A stretch of DNA of 5,800 nt from Verrucomicrobiota bacterium (GTDB lineage: Bacteria; Verrucomicrobiota; Verrucomicrobiia; Limisphaerales; J093), in NCBI GenBank assembly GCA_003695015.1, contig RFJD01000249.1, forward strand, positions 1-5,800. The letters are read 5' to 3'. How positions within the stretch are numbered: the stretch's first letter is position 1; each line of letters begins with the position of its first letter. The translations under genes were made by a program, and so were the position numbers. Positions 1 to 5,541 of this stretch are shown here, one piece after another. The notes below the pieces were generated by a model. The model ran no database searches. It saw only the letters and a program-made list of their open reading frames with translations, and had not been told where the DNA came from.

Positions 1-1
1 G

Positions 2-595
2 ACGCCCTTCCGCTCCACGGCGCCCGTGCAGGTGTTGCCGGGTCGATCGCCCAAGCCGTCGATCTCGACGCGATCGCCCGGTCCATCCGGTCTCACCAAG
101 TCCCCGCGGCAGGGCACGCCGTCGGTTCGCACACTGCCCTCCAGACCGACGAGCCCTCCGCCATCGACACGGTCGGCGCCTCTGCCCTCGTTGCGGCGTC
201 CGTCTCCGGCGGCTCCTTCGAGGACACCGAGCGTGTCCGTGCCCAAGCGTCCGACTCCCACCCTGAGACCGACTCCGCGGAGCCCGGTTCCCGGCTCCTC
301 CGGCAGCATCTCCCCGCGAACGGGAAGGGCCCCTTCGGTCCTGCGCGGACCGTCCCCGGCGCCTCGATCCACGCGGTCGCCGTCCCGGTCTTCCTCGGTG
401 CTGCGTTCCGGCCCGTCGATTTCGCCCCGTCCTTCAACGCCACCGGCCCGGTCCGGTGCCGGCACGCGCTCGGGCTCGATTTTCCGGGCACCGATCCGAT
501 CGACGCCCACGCCCGGCGCCTCCAGCCCGGCCATCCGGACCGTGCCCACCGGTCCCAAAACGCCCGTCTACACGCGCCGTTCTCCGCAATCCTGA
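2..595 (+). CDS. C-terminal part of a Pro/Ser/Arg/Thr-rich disordered cationic protein (5' end outside window)
   Basis: The reading frame is open from the window edge to a TGA at 593-595. A GTG at 26 is available, but the frame stays open upstream of it, so the true start is probably outside the window. Of the 189 residues after that GTG, about 70% are P, S, R or T. There is no Asp or Glu, and there are about 31 Arg+Lys, so the segment is intrinsically disordered and strongly basic. A short motif, [P/S/G]-S-[I/V/L] usually followed within three residues by Arg or Pro, recurs about ten times (for example PSIS, PSVR, PSVL, GSIS, SSVL, GSIF). It is written with different codons (tcg or agc; atc, att, gtt, gtc or gtg), which favours this frame over the other open ones. 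No folded domain, signal or membrane segment is visible here; any such part would lie upstream. The stop is 3 nt before the next start, suggesting an operon with the LamG-like gene. Function is unknown. GC-rich DNA can produce spurious P/S/R frames, so confidence is moderate. Confidence 0.62.
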   Translation, partial: TPFRSTAPVQVLPGRSPKPSISTRSPGPSGLTKSPRQGTPSVRTLPSRPTSPPPSTRSAPLPSLRRPSPAAPSRTPSVSVPKRPTPTLRPTPRSPVPGSSGSISPRTGRAPSVLRGPSPAPRSTRSPSRSSSVLRSGPSISPRPSTPPARSGAGTRSGSIFRAPIRSTPTPGASSPAIRTVPTGPKTPVYTRRSPQS

Positions 596-598
596 ACC

Positions 599-1582
599 AT
601 GCCACCATTCACTCAACGATCCTTCGGCATGCTGGCGGCCGCCTGGTTTGGGTTGGCTGCCCTGATGGCGGCCTCGGCGCTCGGGGGCGCACCGGGCCGT
701 CAGGTTGTGTTCTACACCGGCTTTGAGATCTCCGAGGGTTACCGGTCCGCGGAATCGGAGCTGCCCCTGCGCGGGCAGAACGGCTGGCTGGGATCGGGGT
801 CGGGCGGCAACGGTTTGGTGCGCGACTTCTTCGTGGGGCTCGGGCAACAGGCGTACATCGGCTACCTGCCGCCTGCGCCGAAGGACGGGTACTTGGTCCT
901 GTGGAAACCGCTGGATTTGCCGGACCCGCAGCCCGACCGGCCCATCTGGCGCTTCTCGGTGTTGATGCAGATCGTCGATTCGACCAACGGTCAATACGAC
1001 GACTTCCGGTGGACGTTTTACAACAGGGACGGCATCGCGTTGTTCACCACTGCCTTCGACAACGCCAACACGGGCATCTACTTCGCCTTGGACGATTCGG
1101 CGGAGTTCTACGACACCGGCTTCGTGTTCAGCAATGACGCGATGTACGAGCTGGAGGTGATCCTGAACTTCGCCCGCAACGACTGGATTGCCCGGATGAA
1201 CGGCGTGCGCATCATCGACGCCCAGCCGATCAGCACGAATGGCGTGGCGCTCAACCTGGGCGACGTCGATGCCGTCTGGGTGGCCCACGATCCCCAGCAG
1301 CCGGGCGACAACTACATGCTCTTCGATGAATACACGGTGAGCGTGGAACCGGAAACGGTCATTCCGCCGGTGGTCGAGCCCTTGGGGTTCACGGACGAGG
1401 GCGACTTTGCGTTGCTGCTCCACGGCGAACGCGGCGTCCGGTACGGGGTGGAAGCCACCGACGACCTCCGCCAATGGATCCGGATTGGCGAACCCCTCCT
1501 CGATGAGGGTTGGCTGGTATTCACCGACCCCGCGGCCAATGGCCGGCAGCACGCGTTCTATCGGATGGTCGAGCTGCCCTGA
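599..1582 (+). CDS. Secreted LamG/concanavalin-like protein with Verrucomicrobia-type C-terminal module
   Basis: This 327-residue protein carries a Sec signal peptide: a basic N-region with R7, a hydrophobic core at about 11-29 and small residues near 27-31 for cleavage, so the mature protein is exported. Residues about 36-250 are rich in aromatic and Asp/Gly beta-strand patterns (VVFYTGFE near 36-43, WRFSVLMQIVD at 117-127, MYELEVILNF at 182-191, WIARMNGVRIID at 196-207, NYMLFDEYTVS at 238-248). This resembles a LamG/concanavalin-A-like beta-sandwich of the kind found in Verrucomicrobiota surface proteins with carbohydrate-binding or structural roles. Residues about 262-327 form a separate module (FALLLHGERGVRYGVEATDD, then LRQWIRIGEPLL, then FTDPA and a terminal FYRM), a pattern recurrent at the ends of exported proteins in that phylum. 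I see no glycosidase catalytic signature and no PEP-CTERM anchor. The ATG at 599 is preferred over Met11 because it supplies the basic N-region. No Shine-Dalgarno is evident, so translation may be coupled to the upstream gene. Ligand unknown. Confidence 0.85.
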   Translation: MPPFTQRSFGMLAAAWFGLAALMAASALGGAPGRQVVFYTGFEISEGYRSAESELPLRGQNGWLGSGSGGNGLVRDFFVGLGQQAYIGYLPPAPKDGYLVLWKPLDLPDPQPDRPIWRFSVLMQIVDSTNGQYDDFRWTFYNRDGIALFTTAFDNANTGIYFALDDSAEFYDTGFVFSNDAMYELEVILNFARNDWIARMNGVRIIDAQPISTNGVALNLGDVDAVWVAHDPQQPGDNYMLFDEYTVSVEPETVIPPVVEPLGFTDEGDFALLLHGERGVRYGVEATDDLRQWIRIGEPLLDEGWLVFTDPAANGRQHAFYRMVELP

Positions 1583-1583
1583 A

Positions 1584-1599
1584 GCCGGCGGGAGCCGGC
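1584..1599. terminator. GC-rich hairpin between convergent genes, possible bidirectional terminator
   Basis: Two copies of GCCGGC (1584-1589 and 1594-1599) flank a four-base GGGA loop, giving a perfect 6-bp GC stem with a GNRA-type tetraloop in the plus-strand transcript. Because GCCGGC is self-complementary, the minus-strand transcript can form an equivalent stem. It sits in the 23-bp gap between the stop of the LamG-like gene and the stop of guaB. No T-tract follows on either strand, so this is not a canonical intrinsic terminator. It could instead protect 3' ends or simply reflect high GC content. Confidence 0.35.
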
Positions 1600-1605
1600 G
1601 GCCGC

Positions 1606-3171
1606 TCACCGGCCGGGCTTGATTTCGATGATGTCGTGCGGAGCGGCTTCCCGTTGGCCGGCCGGGCTCACCCGGATGTAGCGAGCGTTGCGGCGGAGCT
1701 CTTCCAGATTGCGGGCGCCCAGATAACCCATGCCGGATTGGATGCCGCCGACCAACTGGGTGAGCACGTCGTCCACCGGCCCGGTGGCTTCCTTGAGGGC
1801 CTCGACGCCTTCGGGCGCGAGTTTGCGGGTGGTGTCCTTGGTGTGGCCGTAGCGGGCCGCTGAACCGGCCTTCATGGCCGCCAAACTGCCCATGCCGCGG
1901 TAGCGTTTGTAGGTCTTGTTGTTCAGCTCGATGATCTCGCCCGGCGCCTCGGGACAGCCGGCCAGCATGCTGCCGCAGACGACCGCGTCCGCCAGCGTCA
2001 GCGCCTTGACGATGTCGCCGGACTTGGTGATGCCGCCGTCCGCCAGCAACGTCACCCCGCGCTTCCGGGCGGCCTGGCTGGTCACGTAGAGCGCCGTGAG
2101 CTGCGGAATGCCAACCCCCGCCACCAGCCGGGTGGTGCAGATGGATCCCGGCCCCTGACCGACCTTGATGATGTTCGCCCCCGCCCCGGCGAGGAACTCG
2201 ACCCCCGCGGCGGTGGTGACGTTGCCGGCGATGATGGGCAGCTCGGGGAAATGCTCGCGGATCAGCCGGACGCATTCGCCCACGCCCTGGCTGAACCCGT
2301 GGGCCGTGGACACCGCCACCACGTCCAATCCCACCTCCACCAACGCGCCCACATGCCGGAGGATGCGCTCCTTGTCCAGCTCCCCGAAGGCATTGCGCGT
2401 GGCCGAGACCGCCGCCCCGCAGACCAACCGGAAATGCTCGTCGCGGGCCGGCTTGAACTGGGCTTCGCGCTCCTGCGTGATCCGCTCGATGTCGCTCATC
2501 GTGAACAGGCCGCGCAGGCGATCCTCCTTGTCCACCACCAGCAGTTTGTGGATGCCGGGATGTTCGTTGAAAAACCGGTCGGCGTAGGCGATGGGGTCGT
2601 TGCCCAACTGATCCTCGCGCACGGCGTGGACCTCCGCCCGCGGCGTGAGCGCGCGGGACACCGTCCATTGGGCGTAGCGCGGCTTGACCACCTGTCCCGG
2701 CAGCAGCCCCACCAGCCGGCCGTCCCGATCCACCACCGGGAAGGTGCTGAAGGCGTACTTGTGCTGCTCGATCATCTCGAGCACGTCGCCGATGGTCTGA
2801 TCGGGGCTGACCCGCGCCGGCTCCTGGATGAGGCCGTGGATGTGGTTCTTGACCCGGCGCACCTCGGCGAGCTGGCGTTCCTCGGTCATGTTGTAATGGA
2901 TCAGCCCCAAGCCGCCATTGAGCGCCATGGCAATGGCCATCGCCGACTCGGTCACCGTGTCCATGTCGGCGGAGATGATGGGGATGTTGAGGCGGAGACC
3001 CTCCGCGAGTTGCGTTTCCAAGACCGTTTCGCGGGGGAGGACTTCCGAGTACGCCGTGGCCAGGGTCACGTCGTCATACGTCAACGCCACACCGCCATGC
3101 GCCCCAAAGAATTCGTCAGCCGGAAGGTAGAACCGCTCGTCGATCGAAGCACCGAAACTCTCGCTCGCCAT
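1606..3171 (-). CDS. guaB: IMP dehydrogenase (inosine-5'-monophosphate dehydrogenase), atypical variant
   Basis: This cytosolic enzyme oxidises IMP to XMP with NAD+, the committed step of guanine nucleotide synthesis. The 521-residue product has the full (beta/alpha)8 barrel interrupted by a CBS pair. The N-terminal barrel segment is at about 28-110 (LTYDDVTLATAYSEVLPRE; ISADMDTVTESAMAIAMALN). CBS1 spans about 111-172 and CBS2 about 175-235 (FTMSDIERI). The catalytic loop at 336-348 reads KVGQGPGSICTTR with nucleophile Cys345. The IMP-ribose Asp is D378 in LADGGITKSGD, followed by GSMLAGCPEAPGE (400-412), RYRGMGS (423-429) and the Arg440-Tyr441 pair of the mobile flap. RYRGMGS and this RY pair argue for IMPDH rather than GMP reductase. 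Oddities: the usual Asp of the (I/V)DTAHGHS motif is Ser288, the usual Ile in KVGIGPGS is Gln339, and the flap segment normally resembling EGxEGRVPYKG reads EGVEALKEATG (454-464). The protein has about 25 extra N-terminal residues relative to typical bacterial GuaB. A GGGGGAG tract (3184-3190) lies 12 nt upstream of the ATG. It is last in the minus-strand gene run, 80 bp after the oxidoreductase. Confidence 0.94.
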   Translation of the reverse strand: MASESFGASIDERFYLPADEFFGAHGGVALTYDDVTLATAYSEVLPRETVLETQLAEGLRLNIPIISADMDTVTESAMAIAMALNGGLGLIHYNMTEERQLAEVRRVKNHIHGLIQEPARVSPDQTIGDVLEMIEQHKYAFSTFPVVDRDGRLVGLLPGQVVKPRYAQWTVSRALTPRAEVHAVREDQLGNDPIAYADRFFNEHPGIHKLLVVDKEDRLRGLFTMSDIERITQEREAQFKPARDEHFRLVCGAAVSATRNAFGELDKERILRHVGALVEVGLDVVAVSTAHGFSQGVGECVRLIREHFPELPIIAGNVTTAAGVEFLAGAGANIIKVGQGPGSICTTRLVAGVGIPQLTALYVTSQAARKRGVTLLADGGITKSGDIVKALTLADAVVCGSMLAGCPEAPGEIIELNNKTYKRYRGMGSLAAMKAGSAARYGHTKDTTRKLAPEGVEALKEATGPVDDVLTQLVGGIQSGMGYLGARNLEELRRNARYIRVSPAGQREAAPHDIIEIKPGR

Positions 3172-3251
3172 GCGCCATCATCACTCCCCCGCCCGCTGCC
3201 CGGCAAGCCCGAAGGCGGCGCCGCAGGAACCCAACCCGGCCACGCGCGGGC

Positions 3252-4610
3252 TCAAACGTCCCAACCCGCCCGCCACGGCGGCCGCACCCAACGGTCCGCC
3301 TCCGGATGGTTGGTGATCCGCAGGCTGGCGGCGTCCCATTCCAGCCGCTGGCGCGGGAACCGTTGCGCCAGCACGCCCAGCAACGCCACCTCCGTCAACG
3401 GACCGCCGTAGTCGAAGTTGCTGCTCGCCGGCGGCCCGCCCTTGCAGGCGATGAGCCAGTCGGCGTGGTGACCGCGGGAACGGGGGATGGTGGGGGCCGG
3501 ACGCTGGTACTCGCGCCACCGCGAAGCCGGCAGGAGCTGGGCGCCCGCAGCCCCGTGCGATCCGTGCATGATCACCCCGCGGGTGCCGACAATGTAGGCG
3601 CCGATGCGGGGGAGGTTCCGGCCGGGCTCCAACCCCGGCGGTCGGGCGGGCTGACGGCTTCCCTCGTACCAATAGACCTTCACTGCCGGCCGGGCCCCCT
3701 TGGCCGGGAAGTCGTACCGGATCACGCAACCCGGCGGAAACGTCTCCGCCCGGATCCGCGGATCGTCATAATCGACCGGATCGGCAATCGCCGCCGTGGG
3801 GGCGCCCAGGTCCAGCGCCCAGAAGATCGGGTCCAGCACGTGACAGGTCCAATCCCCGGCAATGCCGGTGCCGAAGGGCACCCAGCCGCGCCATTTGCCC
3901 GGGTGATAAAGCGGGTGGTAAGGCCGGGCCGGCGCCGGCCCCAGCCACGCCTCCCAGTCCAGCCCGGCCGGCAACGGCGGCCTTTCTGCCGGACGCACCC
4001 GGACGGGCGGACAGTAGCTGTTGCCCACGAATGCGTGGACCTCGCGCACCACGCCGATGGCGCCGTCCCAGATCATCTCGCAAAACTCGCGGATCGAGTT
4101 CGAGGAATGGCCCTGGTTGCCGAGCTGGGTCTGGACGCCGTGTTCGCGGGCCGCCTCCGTCAACCGCCGGACCTCCTGCAGCGAATGGGCCAACGGCTTC
4201 TCGCAATAGACGTGCTTGCCCCGCCGGATGGCCGCCATCGCCGCCGGCGCGTGCGTGTGATCCGGCGTCGCCACCGTCACCGCATCGATCTCCTTTTCCA
4301 TTTCGTCGAACAGACGCCGGAAATCCTGGTAGAACCGCGCCTTGGGGAATTGCTGTCGGGCCTTGGCCGCCCGGCTGACATCCACGTCGCAGAGCGCCAC
4401 GATGTTCTCGCCCTTGACGGCCTGCACGCTGGCGTTGCCGCGCCCCCCCACGCCGATGCAGGCGATGTTCAGTCGGTTCGACGGCGGCTGGGCGCCCCGC
4501 CCCAACACGGAAGCGGGCACGACGGAAACGGTGGCGCCCCACGCGGCTCCGATCCGGAGAAACTCCCGGCGGGACCATGCCGGCTTGCTGCGTGAATCTT
4601 GCTTGCTCAT
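3252..4610 (-). CDS. Tat-exported Gfo/Idh/MocA family oxidoreductase
   Basis: This 452-residue NAD(P)-dependent dehydrogenase-like protein is probably a sugar or cyclitol oxidoreductase, or a redox-neutral glycoside-acting relative; the substrate cannot be told from sequence. A twin-arginine signal is at residues 13-18 (SRREFL; Arg14, Arg15), followed by a hydrophobic stretch to about residue 38 (IGAAWGATVSVVPASVLG). This predicts folded export with the cofactor bound. The Rossmann domain starts near 46 with the dinucleotide motif CIGVGGRG (51-58), then ALCDVDVSRAAKA (72-84), ATPDHTHA (114-121) and the family signature CEKPLAHS (136-143), in which Lys138 is the usual catalytic lysine. The C-terminal substrate domain follows (LGNQGHSSNSIREF at 163-176; GDWTCHVLDPIFWALDL at 252-268, His257). 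It ends with WDAASLRITNHPEADRW, a tail typical of the Verrucomicrobiota/Planctomycetota exported subfamily. Length is normal for that group. The ATG at 4610 has no clear Shine-Dalgarno. It lies 107 bp after the small ORF and 80 bp before guaB. Exported members usually act in polysaccharide or sugar turnover; the neighbours here give no pathway hint. Confidence 0.92.
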   Translation of the reverse strand: MSKQDSRSKPAWSRREFLRIGAAWGATVSVVPASVLGRGAQPPSNRLNIACIGVGGRGNASVQAVKGENIVALCDVDVSRAAKARQQFPKARFYQDFRRLFDEMEKEIDAVTVATPDHTHAPAAMAAIRRGKHVYCEKPLAHSLQEVRRLTEAAREHGVQTQLGNQGHSSNSIREFCEMIWDGAIGVVREVHAFVGNSYCPPVRVRPAERPPLPAGLDWEAWLGPAPARPYHPLYHPGKWRGWVPFGTGIAGDWTCHVLDPIFWALDLGAPTAAIADPVDYDDPRIRAETFPPGCVIRYDFPAKGARPAVKVYWYEGSRQPARPPGLEPGRNLPRIGAYIVGTRGVIMHGSHGAAGAQLLPASRWREYQRPAPTIPRSRGHHADWLIACKGGPPASSNFDYGGPLTEVALLGVLAQRFPRQRLEWDAASLRITNHPEADRWVRPPWRAGWDV

Positions 4611-4630
4611 GGCGATACGGGCGGAACGCT

Positions 4631-4660
4631 ACGCCCGAGGAGACGCCCGGGTCACGCCCG
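4631..4660. repeat. Three direct copies of ACGCCCG about one helical turn apart, with an adjacent inverted copy
   Basis: ACGCCCG occurs at 4631-4637, 4643-4649 and 4654-4660, with start-to-start spacings of 12 and 11 bases. This places the copies on nearly the same face of the helix. An inverted CGGGCG at 4618-4623 pairs with CGCCCG at 4632-4637 to give a possible 6-bp stem with an 8-base loop, ending about 7 bases before the ATG of the oxidoreductase on the minus strand. The layout could be an operator or a leader hairpin. Short GC-rich repeats also arise by chance in this composition, and no -35/-10 pair is convincing nearby. Confidence 0.3.
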
Positions 4661-4717
4661 AAATCGGCTCCGACAAGCCGGCGTCTTGGCCCGGCCGCGC
4701 CTCGGAACCCCCGGCGA

Positions 4718-4894
4718 TCACAGCGACTCCGTCGGCGTGAAAGGCAGACCGCGTTCGCCGTTGAAAAGTCGCCGGAGGCGCTTGTCGCTGGAGCTGGAGG
4801 GACGGCGGATGACCTCGGGCGCGACACGTCTGCCGGTTTCGCGCCGGGCCCGCCGACCCTTCAGCCAGTCCTCCCAGCGCATCGGCTCATTCAT
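4718..4894 (-). CDS. Small basic hypothetical protein (58 aa) translationally coupled to the nucleotidyltransferase
   Basis: The ORF starts at an ATG that overlaps the end of the upstream gene by 8 bases (ATGAATGA, 4894-4887), a layout typical of coupled translation. It ends at a TGA at 4718-4720. The 58-residue product opens with MNEPMRWEDWLKGRRARRE and is rich in Arg/Lys (about 17), with a Ser run at 33-36 and an Arg-rich helix-like patch near 38-42 before NGERGLPFTP. There is no signal peptide, membrane segment or recognised domain. About 80% of third codon positions are G or C, as expected for a real gene here. The frame remains open far upstream inside the nucleotidyltransferase gene, but that part is a shadow. 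A GGAG (4909-4912) lies 14 nt before the ATG. An alternative start is Met5 at 4882. The coupling suggests a partner of the nucleotidyltransferase, but no function can be assigned. Confidence 0.5.
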   Translation of the reverse strand: MNEPMRWEDWLKGRRARRETGRRVAPEVIRRPSSSSDKRLRRLFNGERGLPFTPTESL

Positions 4895-5516
4895 CGGAAT
4901 CGTAGGGACTCCGGACTTGGAGAGCTTTGGCTTGTTCATCCACAAGATGTTTGACGTCGTGCCAGTTGGCGTAGGCGCCACTCTGCGCGAGCCTTCGAAC
5001 CTCATTCCAGTCGGTCTCGACCTCATGCAAGAGCGCCGCCGCCACAAGTTTCTTGGCACATTCGCGGGCCGGCGGGTAGTCCTGCGGATACCGCGAAACG
5101 AGGATGCGTTCGACAATGAGCTCTTCCACGGGCGCAATGCGGACGTCTCCATAGGGAGCTTGAAGCGTGCGAACCGGTGTCCGCGCGACGTGCTCGAAGG
5201 AGGCCAACACATCCGCGAACAAGCCCGCCACACACCAGCTCCGTGGACCGCCCGTCGCCCCCAACTGCGCCATGATGTCCTGTCGCAGCCGGACGGTCAG
5301 TTCTGCTTTCGTCGCCAAGACGCACAAATCCAGGTCACCGGACACATAGGCGCCTTCCGTGTAGAACTCGATGGCCGATCCGCCCACGACCACCAAGTCG
5401 ATGCCCCGTTCACGGAACAGGGCGGAAACCAGGCTGGCCAGCTTGAGGTGCTTGAGCGCGGGATCGCTCTCGGCGGTGATATCGGCCAAGGCTTGCTGGA
5501 TTTGGTCGCGTCTCAT
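4887..5516 (-). CDS. DUF6036/AbiEii-like nucleotidyltransferase-fold protein
   Basis: The 209-residue product has the signature of a minimal polymerase-beta-type nucleotidyltransferase: LVVVGGSAIEFYTEG at 41-55 gives the G-[G]-S motif (45-47), and SGDLDL at 59-64 gives the D-x-D metal ligands D61 and D63. A later strand and helix, YGDVRIAPVEELIVERI (122-138), resembles the 'position-determining' element of AbiEii and DUF6036 proteins. The C-terminal half is helical (about 150-200). Relatives include the AbiEii toxins of type IV toxin-antitoxin systems, some of which nucleotidylate RNA or protein targets. Many DUF6036 members are uncharacterised, so toxin activity is not assumed. The ATG at 5516 is chosen because homology-like sequence starts near it. 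A GTG at 5549 would add 11 residues and overlap the UbiD stop by 8 bases (GTGAGTGA), which is also plausible. The gene lies 25 nt after the UbiD gene and overlaps the small basic ORF downstream. Confidence 0.83.
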   Translation of the reverse strand: MRRDQIQQALADITAESDPALKHLKLASLVSALFRERGIDLVVVGGSAIEFYTEGAYVSGDLDLCVLATKAELTVRLRQDIMAQLGATGGPRSWCVAGLFADVLASFEHVARTPVRTLQAPYGDVRIAPVEELIVERILVSRYPQDYPPARECAKKLVAAALLHEVETDWNEVRRLAQSGAYANWHDVKHLVDEQAKALQVRSPYDSDE

Positions 5517-5541
5517 GATCGGAAGGCAGCCCAAGTTCCTT

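Noticed and set aside
93..608. Minus-strand ORF of 171 codons opposite the P/S/R/T-rich gene
   Set aside because: Its Trp/Arg/Ala-rich composition without motifs is typical of the complement of a Pro/Ser/Arg-rich GC-rich frame.
1..723. A second plus-strand frame beginning at base 1 that is stop-free for about 240 codons
   Set aside because: It lacks an in-window start, runs about 125 bases into the well-supported secreted protein gene, shows no recognisable domain, and its third-position GC over the first 50 codons is slightly lower than in the P/S/R/T frame. The latter has a recurring motif with varied codons and stops just before the next start. It is not fully excluded.
434..2668. Very long minus-strand ORF (744 codons)
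   Set aside because: It overlaps guaB on the same strand in another frame and runs antisense through the LamG-like gene. It is rich in His/Gly/Arg with no domain; guaB has full-length family motifs.
3172..3251. GC-rich palindrome GCGGCGCCGC (3215-3224) in the gap before guaB as an operator or terminator
   Set aside because: It is only 10 bp with no loop or T-tract, and such palindromes are expected by chance in this composition.
2251..3411. Long plus-strand ORF (386 codons) opposite guaB
   Set aside because: It is antisense to a clear guaB, with a His/Arg/Asp-rich shadow composition and no recognisable domain.
3306..4595. Long plus-strand ORF (429 codons) opposite the Gfo/Idh/MocA gene
   Set aside because: It is antisense to a gene with a Tat signal, Rossmann motif and EKP signature; the shadow has no coherent features.
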